DNA of 37,633 nt from an uncultured Acidimicrobiales bacterium (lineage in GTDB: Bacteria; Actinomycetota; Acidimicrobiia; Acidimicrobiales; SHLQ01). The notes beneath the pieces were generated by a model. The model was not told the origin of the DNA and made no database searches. It saw only the letters and a program-made list of their open reading frames with translations. The stretch lies in assembly GCA_938040365.1 (NCBI GenBank), contig CALHXU010000172.1, positions 1 through 37,633 of the forward strand, read 5' to 3'. Shown in pieces: positions 31,793-37,633 of the stretch. The position numbers and the translations under genes were made by a program. The stretch's first letter is position 1; every line of letters starts with the position of its first letter.

Positions 31793-31802
31793 CTTCTGCC
31801 GA

Positions 31803-31885
31803 GGGTCGGTGCCCGAGCGGCCAAAGGGATCGGGCTGTAAACCCGCTGGCTTATGCCTACGATGGTTCGAATCCATCTCGGCCCA
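31803..31885 (+). tRNA. tRNA-Tyr (GTA)
   Basis: The acceptor GGGTCGG (31803-31809) pairs with TCGGCCC (31878-31884), allowing two G-U pairs, and the discriminator is A. The anticodon is GTA at 31837-31839. A long variable arm makes it a class II tRNA, as expected for bacterial tRNA-Tyr. The T arm GATGG-TTCGAAT-CCATC is perfect. CCA is not encoded. It stands alone between the htpX-linked microprotein and yajQ. Confidence 0.95.
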
Positions 31886-31895
31886 CACGTGATTT

Positions 31896-31932
31896 GCCCC
31901 GGGAGATCCTCCCGGGGCAGTTTCGTTTTTCA
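31896..31932 (+). terminator. Rho-independent terminator after tRNA-Tyr
   Basis: A perfect 10-bp stem pairs GCCCCGGGAG (31896-31905) with CTCCCGGGGC (31909-31918) around a 3-base loop. It is followed by AGTTTCGTTTTTC, a clear T-rich tract. It starts 10 bases after the tRNA and should terminate it efficiently. Confidence 0.93.
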
Positions 31933-31963
31933 GCCAGGTTCTTGTAGAAAGGGCAGCCTGCAA

Positions 31964-32004
31964 AGCGTTGCACGCAACGCCTGTGTTTGAGCGTTGCACG
32001 CAAC
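31964..32004 (+). promoter_or_regulatory. Tandem palindromic operator-like sites upstream of yajQ
   Basis: The 15-base sequence AGCGTTGCACGCAAC occurs twice, at 31964-31978 and 31990-32004, 26 bases apart. Each copy is itself palindromic (GTTGC-AC-GCAAC), and in the first the symmetry extends to GCGTTGC-AC-GCAACGC. The pair lies between the tRNA terminator and yajQ, whose ATG is 35 bases further on. The geometry suits a dimeric repressor, for example a LacI-type protein, binding two sites about 2.5 helical turns apart. The regulator is unknown. Confidence 0.6.
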
Positions 32005-32038
32005 CGGTGTGACAGCGAAAATTCGCCGAGGAGGATCC

Positions 32039-32527
32039 ATGCCATCGTTCGATGTTGTTTCAGAATTCAACCAACAAGACGTTCGTGATGCGGTCGACCA
32101 AGCGTCGCGAGAGATTTCGCAACGCTACGACTTCAAAAACACGAACTCGGAGATCTCTCTCGGGGATAACGAGATCAAGCTTGCATCGATCAGCGAAGAC
32201 CGGCTCGCAGCGCTGCGACAAGTGCTCGAAGAGAAGTTCGCAAAGCGCAAGGTGTCGATGAAGGTGCTTGAGTACGGCACGGTCGAACAAGCGTCGGGAA
32301 ACACCGTCCGCCAATCGGTCGCGTTGGTGTCGGGCATTTCGTCAGAGAAGGCAAAAGAACTCAACAAAGAGATCAAGGCCATGGGCATCAAAGGCGTGCA
32401 GTCGTCAACCCAAGGTGATCAGCTCCGGGTGAACGCAAAGAAACGCGACGCGCTCCAAGAAGTCATCGCAGCCCTGAAGGAAAGCAACGTGGGCATTCCA
32501 TTGCAGTTCAATAACTTTCGAGACTGA
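32039..32527 (+). CDS. yajQ: YajQ family nucleotide-binding protein
   Basis: YajQ-family (UPF0234/DUF520) proteins have two ferredoxin-like folds and bind nucleotides. Some members bind cyclic di-GMP, and tRNA or rRNA binding has also been proposed. The 162-residue protein starts MPSFDVVSEFNQQDVRDAV and includes SQRYDFKNTNSEI and the conserved end VGIPLQFNNFRD, matching the family over its full length of about 163. The ATG at 32039 has a GAGGAGGA ribosome site; the longer frame from 31994 overlaps the operator-like repeats and is not supported. It is probably a single-gene unit. Confidence 0.94.
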   Translation: MPSFDVVSEFNQQDVRDAVDQASREISQRYDFKNTNSEISLGDNEIKLASISEDRLAALRQVLEEKFAKRKVSMKVLEYGTVEQASGNTVRQSVALVSGISSEKAKELNKEIKAMGIKGVQSSTQGDQLRVNAKKRDALQEVIAALKESNVGIPLQFNNFRD

Positions 32528-32531
32528 ACCG

Positions 32532-32561
32532 CGCCGCTGCTACTGCGTTGGGGCCGCGGCG
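32532..32561. terminator. Possible weak bidirectional terminator
   Basis: CGCCGC (32532-32537) and GCGGCG (32556-32561) can form a 6-bp stem with an 18-base loop between the convergent ends of yajQ and the sulfotransferase gene. There is no T-run on either side, so termination is uncertain. Confidence 0.3.
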
Positions 32562-32562
32562 A

Positions 32563-33348
32563 CTATCGCGCAGCGACCGGCCTGCGGGTGAAGAGGCTCC
32601 GCACGTAGTCAACCGAGGTCTCGACATCGATCTTTCCGGGATCGGCTAGTTGCCAGTCAGCAACGTGGTAGTTGGCCTGTTCGAGCCAACGGCTCGTCAT
32701 TGGCCGGAACACGTCGATGTCGGATTCGGTAAGCCACTCTCGCCATGCGCCCGAGGCCTTGGAGCGAACGACCCGGTCGGCGTCGCCGGTAACGACCGCA
32801 GGTTCGATGGTTACGCCGAGGTAGTTGTTCAGCTCGGCGAATGACCCGTCGACGTAATCCTCGTAGGACAGCAAGAAGAATTTGTCGCCAGCTACCTGTC
32901 GCTGGAAGCGGATGAGTCGATCGGTCGCGCGGACGTAGTTGGAGAACATGTCGGTTCCTGTGAGCTGCCACCAGCGGCTAATCAGGACCGTCATTGGCAC
33001 CGATGCGGGATTCTCCACCTTGTGGTTCAACAACTCGAGCCACTCGCCCCGTTGAGATTCGGACAGTTTGTCGGCGTGGTTGTACGCGTCGTACAGCAGG
33101 TGCGAAATCATGCGATCGCGGGGATCTCGGACGATCAGGATTGCCTTGTCAAAGCTGTCGACGAGCTCGTCCTCCCCCCACTTCCACTGCAACAGCAGCT
33201 TCTTTACGACGAGCGGATTTGGTTCGAGGTCCGCTGGAGTCATCTTCTGTGGCTCAAAGAGTTCGACGGGATCTTTGAGGCACGCAACCACCGACGCCAT
33301 GAGCGCAGTCGTTCCGCTCTTGCCTTCGCCGACGATGAGAACTCGCAT
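32563..33348 (-). CDS. Sulfotransferase-like P-loop protein
   Basis: The 261-residue protein begins MRVLIVGEGKSGTTAL, which matches the 5'-phosphosulfate-binding loop of PAPS-dependent sulfotransferases. The second signature follows as ILIVRDPRDRMISHLLYDA, the 3'-phosphate-binding Arg/Ser region. A later YEDYVDGSFAELNNYLGV fits the family's conserved Glu/Asp-Leu segment. The acceptor substrate cannot be read from sequence; surface polysaccharide or lipid sulfation is typical. The ATG at 33348 overlaps the stop of the upstream GNAT gene (TAATG on the minus strand), so the two are coupled. Confidence 0.8.
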   Translation of the reverse strand: MRVLIVGEGKSGTTALMASVVACLKDPVELFEPQKMTPADLEPNPLVVKKLLLQWKWGEDELVDSFDKAILIVRDPRDRMISHLLYDAYNHADKLSESQRGEWLELLNHKVENPASVPMTVLISRWWQLTGTDMFSNYVRATDRLIRFQRQVAGDKFFLLSYEDYVDGSFAELNNYLGVTIEPAVVTGDADRVVRSKASGAWREWLTESDIDVFRPMTSRWLEQANYHVADWQLADPGKIDVETSVDYVRSLFTRRPVAAR

Positions 33349-33845
33349 TAGATGATCACCTGCATTACCGATACATCGAGCCAGCGATTGAACTTGCGGC
33401 CAATCTCTCGCTCGACTCCAACGAGGGTGAACCCTAGTCGGTGGTGTAGCTGCAACGAGGCCTCTTGGCTGTCGGCGATCCGTGCAATCACAGCATGGAA
33501 ACCGCGAGATTTTGACGTCTCCAGCAGTTCGACCATGAGGTCGTGGGCAACCCCGCGCCTTCGAAAGTCCTGATGGACATAGACCGACGACTCGACGGTG
33601 GTGCTGTAGGCGGGTCGGTCCCGAAACTTCGACAACGATGCGTACCCTGCGATCCGTTCGCCCGCTTCGGTGTCGACGACCGCGACGAGAACCGCCAGTG
33701 CCCCCGAGCGTTCACGTAGCCATGCACGCTGTTCCTCGACTGTGCGAGGCACAAGGTCAAATGTTGCAGTTGAGCCGGTGACCTCAGCGTTGTAGATGGC
33801 CGCTATATCCTCGGCATCACGAAGTTCAGCGAGACGAATGTGCAC
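33348..33845 (-). CDS. GNAT acetyltransferase, phosphinothricin-acetyltransferase-like
   Basis: This 165-residue single-domain N-acetyltransferase uses acetyl-CoA. The N-terminus IRLAELRDAEDIAAIYNAEV, the segment EEQRAWL, and the acetyl-CoA pyrophosphate-binding motif RRRGVAHDLM with VHQDF before it are typical of the Pat/bar and YwnH-type branch, as is the late HHRLGFTLVGVEREIGRKF with a final W. Substrates in that branch include methionine sulfone or sulfoximine and related amines. The true substrate here is unknown. The start is GTG, 11 bases after the stop of the upstream 447-residue gene, with a weak ribosome site. Confidence 0.85.
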   Translation of the reverse strand: MHIRLAELRDAEDIAAIYNAEVTGSTATFDLVPRTVEEQRAWLRERSGALAVLVAVVDTEAGERIAGYASLSKFRDRPAYSTTVESSVYVHQDFRRRGVAHDLMVELLETSKSRGFHAVIARIADSQEASLQLHHRLGFTLVGVEREIGRKFNRWLDVSVMQVII

Positions 33846-33856
33846 GTCGTCGAACG

Positions 33857-35200
33857 CTACACGGTAGGTGTTGTCTCAGCGTCGACTGCGTTGGCGATGA
33901 TCGATTCCACATCGATGTCGTGATCGGTGATGAGCAACGCATTACTGCTCACGGCCTCTAGCGCCGCCCACTTAGCAACCGCGAGATCTGCGGTCTCAAG
34001 AAGCACCTGCCGGCGGTGAGAGGCCCGCAGGAGAAGCTCACGCATGACCGCGTGATACTGCGGCGGTACCTCCGGGAAGACGTCTTCAACGAGCAGCGGA
34101 ACGCGTTCTGCGGGAAAGCGGCGGGCAAGCTCGGCGAGCACCGAAGCAAAGCCAACCAGAATCGACGTGTCGCCCGGAGCGCTTACCTGAGCGGTATTGA
34201 TCAGCTGCAAGTGGCTCGCAAGCTCTTCAATTCGTGGGCGGTCCTTCAGCAACACCGACGGATCGGCGTCTCCCGCAATGTTTGTCCATTGTTGCTTGCT
34301 TTCGGCGAGGCCGCCCTCGGCGGTCCGACGGCTGCTCGTCAAGTTCTGCGTCTCAAACAACTCATCTAAGCGGCCGAGCTGCATCTCCATTGCTTCGGTA
34401 GACGCGTCGTTGCCGGAGGCCTTCTTCGCAAACATCTTGCCAACGAGCGCTACAAGCACGCCAACGACGCAAACGCCAGCGCCGATCGGCAACGCGACCA
34501 AGACGGCAACGGCGATGCCAACGATCATTAGAGCGAGCGCACCGTAGGTGAACAAGTTCGCCTTCTTACGTCCAAGGTGTTGCTCTTCGAGTTGAGCCTG
34601 GATTCGAGACTCTCGCACTTCACGCTCGCGCTGTGTTTCAGAGAACTCACTTCGGTCATCTTGGACCTGAGCGAGCGTGCGTTCCGATGACGTGATCTTG
34701 TCGGCGAGTTCGAACAGTTGGTCGAGCGGAGTCTGCGCGAGGTGGATGAGATTTGCATCCTCTTGCACGCGACTGCGAAGCGTCGCTGCCGTCACGTGGA
34801 ACAGGTCGCGATGTGCCGCCATTTGCTGACGGTTATTCAACCAACCAACGAGTCCAAGACTGCGATCATCGGCATGTATTGGCAGCTTCGTTCGAGTATC
34901 GAACATCGCTGTTCCCTCGGTCGTCCGATGGACGCTCACGGCGTCGCCGTATTCGGTTTCGACCTCCATGGTCGAGCCAATCGTTACGGCGAGTCCATCA
35001 GCAACTCGACCAAAGGCATCGCGGCGGCGTTGTGCATCATTACTGGCAATAACGGTCAAACGCTTGTGAAGTTCGGTGACTTCAGGACCTTCAGTCGCTT
35101 CAGAGATAATTCGTTCAATCCACACAAATGATCTATCGGCAGCGGAGCGGGACGATCTGAGAAAAATGTTGGGGTTTTCATGCGGCCCATAAACTGGCAT
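33857..35200 (-). CDS. Coiled-coil membrane protein with ATPase-like C-terminal region
   Basis: I do not recognise this 447-residue protein as a named family. It has a soluble N-terminal half with a long charged helical region (about 165-215, rich in Glu, Gln and Arg). Two membrane helices lie around residues 218-258, a second helical region follows, and then comes the C-terminal part ILVGFASVLAELARRF ... VPLLVEDVFPEVPP ... RRQVLLETADLAVAKWAAL. That last part reads like the Walker B/D-loop and switch region of SMC- or RecN-type ATPases, but there is no Walker A. It is the first gene of a minus-strand unit with the GNAT and sulfotransferase genes. A degenerate or split ATPase is one reading, which is an inference. 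Confidence 0.7.
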   Translation of the reverse strand: MPVYGPHENPNIFLRSSRSAADRSFVWIERIISEATEGPEVTELHKRLTVIASNDAQRRRDAFGRVADGLAVTIGSTMEVETEYGDAVSVHRTTEGTAMFDTRTKLPIHADDRSLGLVGWLNNRQQMAAHRDLFHVTAATLRSRVQEDANLIHLAQTPLDQLFELADKITSSERTLAQVQDDRSEFSETQREREVRESRIQAQLEEQHLGRKKANLFTYGALALMIVGIAVAVLVALPIGAGVCVVGVLVALVGKMFAKKASGNDASTEAMEMQLGRLDELFETQNLTSSRRTAEGGLAESKQQWTNIAGDADPSVLLKDRPRIEELASHLQLINTAQVSAPGDTSILVGFASVLAELARRFPAERVPLLVEDVFPEVPPQYHAVMRELLLRASHRRQVLLETADLAVAKWAALEAVSSNALLITDHDIDVESIIANAVDAETTPTV

Positions 35201-35210
35201 AGTGCATACC

Positions 35211-35227
35211 CGAGTAATCGGTACTCG
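35211..35227. promoter_or_regulatory. Inverted repeat between divergent gene and tRNA-Thr
   Basis: CGAGTA (35211-35216) and TACTCG (35222-35227) form a perfect 6-bp inverted repeat with a 5-base centre. It sits in the 31-base gap between the start of the minus-strand 447-residue gene and tRNA-Thr. Both transcription units must begin near here, so it may be an operator, or part of the tRNA leader. Confidence 0.35.
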
Positions 35228-35231
35228 ACAT

Positions 35232-35304
35232 GCTCCCTTAGCTCAGTCGGTAGAGCGTCTCCATGGTAAGGAGAAGGTCGACAGTTCAATTCTGTCAGGG
35301 AGCT
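35232..35304 (+). tRNA. tRNA-Thr (GGT)
   Basis: The acceptor GCTCCCT (35232-35238) pairs perfectly with AGGGAGC (35297-35303), and the discriminator is T. The anticodon GGT is at 35265-35267 within the loop ATGGTAA flanked by TCTCC/GGAGA. The T arm is GACAG-TTCAATT-CTGTC. CCA is not encoded. tRNA-Met follows 26 bases later on the same strand. Confidence 0.95.
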
Positions 35305-35330
35305 CTGCAGCATCGCTCGTCGATGTGTTT

Positions 35331-35404
35331 GGCGACGTAGCTCAGCTGGTTAGAGCGCTCGACTCATAATCGGGAGGTCGTGGGTTCGAGTCCCACCGTC
35401 GCTA
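35331..35404 (+). tRNA. tRNA-Met (CAT), elongator type
   Basis: The acceptor GGCGACG (35331-35337) pairs with CGTCGCT (35397-35403), with a G-U pair at 1-72, and the discriminator is A. The anticodon CAT is at 35365-35367 in loop CTCATAA. The paired first position and the opening GGCGACGTAGCTCAG resemble elongator tRNA-Met rather than initiator, which has an unpaired 1-72. A lysidine-type tRNA-Ile(CAT) cannot be fully excluded from sequence alone. Confidence 0.9.
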
Positions 35405-35409
35405 CTTTG

Positions 35410-35560
35410 CGCCGCGGGCCGGGATCCGTCGCCTAGCGGCTCCTCGACCCGTCTGCGGAACGCAAGCGCCTTTTCGCTCGCACCGGCTTCGCAGCTGCGA
35501 GCTACCTGCGATGTTCTGAGCCCTTAGGCGAAGAACTCGAGTTTGGGCGAAGCCCAATAC
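35410..35560 (+). repeat. Dispersed structured intergenic repeat, copy 1
   Basis: The first 67 bases (35410-35476) match 37339-37405 at 65 positions. The body then contains a hairpin GCTCGCA (35476-35482) / TGCGAGC (35496-35502), a conserved linker, the palindrome AACTCGAGTT and a terminal hairpin TTGGGC-GAA-GCCCAA (35543-35557). Copies 2 and 3 keep the layout with covarying stems. This and copy 2 fill most of the 428-base gene-free stretch 35405-35832. An open frame on the opposite strand only translates the repeat. Confidence 0.85.
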
Positions 35561-35570
35561 CGCTGCGGTT

Positions 35571-35702
35571 GCCTGGCGGCCTTTTCGCTCGGGCGGCAAA
35601 GCCACCCGAGCTACCTGTGCGATGTTTGGAGCCGGAGGCGAGAAACTCGAGTTTGGGCGAAGCCCAATACCTCGATACAAGAACTCGAGTTTGGGTGAAG
35701 CG
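35571..35702 (+). repeat. Dispersed structured intergenic repeat, copy 2 plus fragment
   Basis: Copy 2 (35571-35670) lacks the 67-base head but has the hairpin GCTCGGGCGGC (35587-35597) / GCCACCCGAGC (35601-35611) with an AAA loop. The same linker, CTCGAG palindrome and terminal TTGGGC-GAA-GCCCAA stem (35653-35667) follow. A further fragment of the end, GAACTCGAGTTTGGGTGAAG, lies at 35681-35700. The rest of the stretch to 35832 holds no gene. TTGACG (35776-35781) and TATGAA (35814-35819) are promoter-like elements for tRNA-Trp, but their spacing is poor. Confidence 0.85.
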
Positions 35703-35832
35703 CTGATTTTGGAAGTTCTTAGGTGCCTGAGCGCGATGGCTTGGGCTTCCGGCGTACTCTGGTGAGGACTGATCGTTGACGGTGTGTGGGCGAGGCTCAC
35801 GCCGCTGATATCGTATGAAAGCTAGGAAATCT

Positions 35833-35905
35833 AGGGCGTTAGCTCAATTGGTAGAGCACCGGTCTCCAAAACCGAAGGTTGCGGGTTCAAGTCCCTCACG
35901 CCCTG
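35833..35905 (+). tRNA. tRNA-Trp (CCA)
   Basis: The acceptor AGGGCGT (35833-35839) pairs perfectly with ACGCCCT (35898-35904), and the discriminator is G. The anticodon CCA is at 35866-35868 in loop CTCCAAA. The T stem GCGGG/CCCTC contains one C-U mismatch and the anticodon stem has a terminal C-A mismatch, so the fold is slightly imperfect but still convincing. Its position directly before secE-nusG is the common bacterial arrangement. Confidence 0.93.
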
Positions 35906-35957
35906 CAAAACACATCCCCACCGATTCAAACTGCTGGCATGTTCAGCGGAGGCAACC

Positions 35958-36350
35958 GTGTCCCAACCAATGAACCGAGAACAACGGCGAATGCTCAAAA
36001 AGCAGGGCCAGTCTGTCAACGACGCAGGACAAGTCGTCGAGGAACGGTCGAACAAGCCAGCAAGTTCGGGTGCTGGTAGCGGTGGTCGCATCACCGAAAA
36101 GGGTGGGGTCAAAGAGGCGAACCCAAAGCGTCGAGAAGCGCCCGCCCAGGCCGAAGAGCGCACCAGCCCGGTCCAGTTCGGCAAAGAGGTCAAGTCCGAG
36201 CTCAGCAAGGTCTCTTGGCCAACGCGCACCGAGGTAATCAACTACTCGATCGTCGTGCTGATCACGGTGTTCGTGCTCACGCTGTTCATCGCAGGGAACG
36301 ACTGGGTGTTCTCGACATTTGTGCTTGAGCTCTTTGAGCCACGTCCATGA
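35958..36350 (+). CDS. secE: Preprotein translocase subunit SecE
   Basis: SecE is the essential small subunit that clamps SecY in the protein-export channel. The 130-residue protein has a long charged, low-complexity N-terminal region (about 1-75). The conserved amphipathic segment VKSELSKVSWPTRTEV follows and then one membrane helix (about 95-118). The GTG at 35958 sits five bases after GGAGG. An ATG at 35970 is a less well placed alternative. The stop overlaps the nusG ATG by four bases, the usual secE-nusG coupling. Confidence 0.95.
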   Translation: MSQPMNREQRRMLKKQGQSVNDAGQVVEERSNKPASSGAGSGGRITEKGGVKEANPKRREAPAQAEERTSPVQFGKEVKSELSKVSWPTRTEVINYSIVVLITVFVLTLFIAGNDWVFSTFVLELFEPRP

Positions 36351-37336
36351 GCGACAACGATGCCCCCGAGGGTGTCGACGTAGAACCGACACAAGATTCC
36401 AACGCTGGAGATGTCACCGACGCGCCGACTGAAGTAAAACCAGAGGCTGTGTCTGAAGAATCCGCAATCACCGAACCCGAGCTCGACTCGGCCGTCGAAC
36501 CAATCGACGACGCCGAAACGGTCGAGCCGGAGATGACAAACGCTGCGCCTACCGACGAACCGGCCGACGAGCCAGCATCAGTCGACGAGCCAGCATCAGA
36601 CGAAGCTGAAGTAGCTGCGATCACAGACGAGCCTGTGGCTACCGATGAACCTGTAGTTGCTGAATCGCCTGATGCTGCTGAGGAGTCTGCGCCAGACGAC
36701 GAAGTCGAACCAGCGTTGTCAGATGTGGGCGGCGAGGACGAGCTCTTCGACGAGGATGCTCCTGCACCCCGTCCAAAGAGTGCCTTTGACCGTCCGGGTC
36801 GTTGGTATGTCGTGCACACCCAAAGCGGGCACGAAAAGAAGGCGCAGCAAAACCTTGCGGCGCGTACCGAGTCGATGAACATGGAAGACCGGATCTTCGA
36901 GAGCGTCATCCCAATGGAAGATGTTGTCGAGTTCAAGAACGGTAAGAAGGTCGTCGTCCAAAAGAAGATGTTCCCTGGCTACTTGCTCGTCCGAGCCCAC
37001 CTCGATGATGACGCGTGGTACGTGGTGCGAAACACTCCTTCAGTTGTCAACTTTGTTGGTTCTGGTGGGAAGCCGTCGCCGCTGCTCCGTCGCGAGGTCG
37101 AGAACTTTTTGGCTGTGCCAGAAGAGGGAGCTCCTGCGGCGCCCAACAAGCGTCAGACCGCCCGCCTCGAATACGAAATGGGCGAAACGGTGCGAGTCAA
37201 GGAAGGCCCATTTGCGGACTTCTCTGGCGAGATCGTCGAAATCAACGCCGATCAGCTCAAGGTCAAGGTCCTCGTCAACATCTTTGGCCGCGAGACCCCA
37301 GTCGAACTCGAATTCTCCCAGATAGCGCGGCTGTAA
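36347..37336 (+). CDS. nusG: Transcription termination/antitermination factor NusG, acidic N-terminus
   Basis: NusG binds RNA polymerase through its NGN domain and links it to Rho or ribosomal protein S10 through its KOW domain. In this 329-residue protein the NGN domain starts at RWYVVHTQSGHEKKA (Arg152) and includes KKMFPGYLLVRAHLDDDAW. The KOW motif is in GETVRVKEGPFADFSGEIVE near residue 280. The first 150 residues are a low-complexity run of Asp, Glu, Ala, Pro, Val and Ser. Actinobacterial NusG proteins often carry such an acidic extension, though this one is at the long end. It overlaps secE (ATGA). Confidence 0.96.
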   Translation: MSDNDAPEGVDVEPTQDSNAGDVTDAPTEVKPEAVSEESAITEPELDSAVEPIDDAETVEPEMTNAAPTDEPADEPASVDEPASDEAEVAAITDEPVATDEPVVAESPDAAEESAPDDEVEPALSDVGGEDELFDEDAPAPRPKSAFDRPGRWYVVHTQSGHEKKAQQNLAARTESMNMEDRIFESVIPMEDVVEFKNGKKVVVQKKMFPGYLLVRAHLDDDAWYVVRNTPSVVNFVGSGGKPSPLLRREVENFLAVPEEGAPAAPNKRQTARLEYEMGETVRVKEGPFADFSGEIVEINADQLKVKVLVNIFGRETPVELEFSQIARL

Positions 37337-37338
37337 AT

Positions 37339-37487
37339 CGCCGCGGGCCGGGATCCGTCGCCTAGCGGCTTCTCGACCCGTCTGCGGAACGCAAGCGCGT
37401 TTTCGTCCGGGAGGCAAAGCCACCCGGACTACCCGTGCGACGTGTGGAAGCGCAGGCGAGAAACTCGAGTTGAGCGAAGCTCGATAC
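37339..37487 (+). repeat. Dispersed structured intergenic repeat, copy 3
   Basis: This copy begins three bases after the nusG stop. The 67-base head (37339-37405) is nearly identical to copy 1. It is followed by hairpin GTCCGGGAGGC (37405-37415) / GCCACCCGGAC (37419-37429) with an AAA loop, and by the terminal hairpin TTGAGC-GAA-GCTCGA (37470-37484). Both stems differ from copies 1 and 2 by paired changes. It occupies most of the 242-base nusG-rplK gap. The rest (37488-37578) must hold the rplK ribosome site (AGGAAT near 37565) and perhaps a promoter. Confidence 0.85.
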
Positions 37488-37578
37488 GATCTGACGTTGC
37501 GCGATGTTGTGTGCAGCGGCAGAATGGTCCGTCGGATTATCCATCTCGATACCGAACTCATCTCAGGAATCCTTTTTC

Positions 37579-37633
37579 ATGGCAAAGAAGCAAGTCTCCG
37601 CAGTTGTAAAGATCCAGATCCCGGCTGGTCAAG
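37579..37633 (+). CDS. rplK: 50S ribosomal protein L11 (3' partial)
   Basis: The first 18 codons, MAKKQVSAVVKIQIPAGQ, match the start of ribosomal protein L11, which binds the GTPase-associated region of 23S rRNA. The gene is cut by the window end. Its position after nusG is standard. AGGAAT lies about 9 bases upstream of the ATG as ribosome site. Confidence 0.93.
   Translation, partial: MAKKQVSAVVKIQIPAGQ

Noticed and set aside
31994-32038. Upstream start for yajQ
   Set aside because: The extension overlaps the tandem operator-like repeats, has no family similarity and a weak ribosome site, while the ATG at 32039 has a strong one.
35410-35702. CRISPR array in the repeat-rich region
   Set aside because: Repeats are imperfect, of unequal length, adjacent or overlapping without unique spacers of constant size, and no cas genes are present.
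35402-35800. Minus-strand 132-codon open frame, and its similar counterpart opposite the nusG-rplK gap
   Set aside because: They only translate the dispersed structured repeat. The similarity between them is due to the repeat, not to a protein family, and there is no ribosome site.

Overview
This window comes from a moderately high-GC actinobacterium, most likely of the Acidimicrobiia type. The inference rests on the acidic N-terminal extension of NusG, the frequent GTG starts, and the gene order: a complete-type complex I cluster, a second complex I cluster lacking nuoEFG, then htpX, yajQ, tRNA-Trp, secE, nusG and rplK. As far as I recall, Streptomyces carries a similar neighbourhood. No 16S or other decisive taxonomic marker is present, so the assignment is an inference.

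Region 1 (1-13381) is the distal part of a canonical complex I operon: nuoE (5' end outside the window), F, G, H, I, J, K, L, M and N, mostly joined by 1-4 base overlaps, followed by a four-helix membrane protein. nuoABCD of this cluster presumably lie upstream. Lineage-specific changes include a roughly 145-residue coiled-coil insertion in NuoL, a His/Asp-rich tail on NuoI, complete loss of the N7 cluster ligands in NuoG, and three consecutive hairpins between nuoF and nuoG.

Region 2 (13382-26066) starts with REP-like palindromes, a terminator and a divergent, very acidic ferredoxin. It then carries a second cluster, nuoA-B-C-(47-aa repeat ORF)-D-H-I-J-K-L-M-N, without the NADH module, followed by a MidA/NDUFAF7-type methyltransferase. 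This is an 11-subunit (Nuo-11/Ndh-like) complex I. Its NuoD and NuoH have lost several normally conserved quinone-pocket residues and its NuoI has a basic inter-cluster loop, so ferredoxin is a plausible electron donor and the acceptor chemistry may be unusual.

Region 3 (26067-32527) holds a small hypothetical gene, two tandem AMP-forming acetyl-CoA synthetases with shared half-site palindromes upstream, htpX with a coupled 43-aa membrane ORF, tRNA-Tyr with a strong terminator, and yajQ behind a pair of operator-like direct repeats. Region 4 (32563-35200, minus strand) has a sulfotransferase-like protein, a GNAT acetyltransferase and a 447-aa coiled-coil membrane protein with a degenerate ATPase-like C-terminus.

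Region 5 (35232-37633) contains tRNA-Thr(GGT), tRNA-Met(CAT), tRNA-Trp(CCA), secE, nusG and the first codons of rplK. It is interspersed with three copies of a dispersed intergenic repeat whose hairpin stems covary between copies, one of the most interesting non-coding signals here. The other main candidates are the altered quinone site of the second complex I and the tandem-repeat microprotein locked between its nuoC and nuoD.
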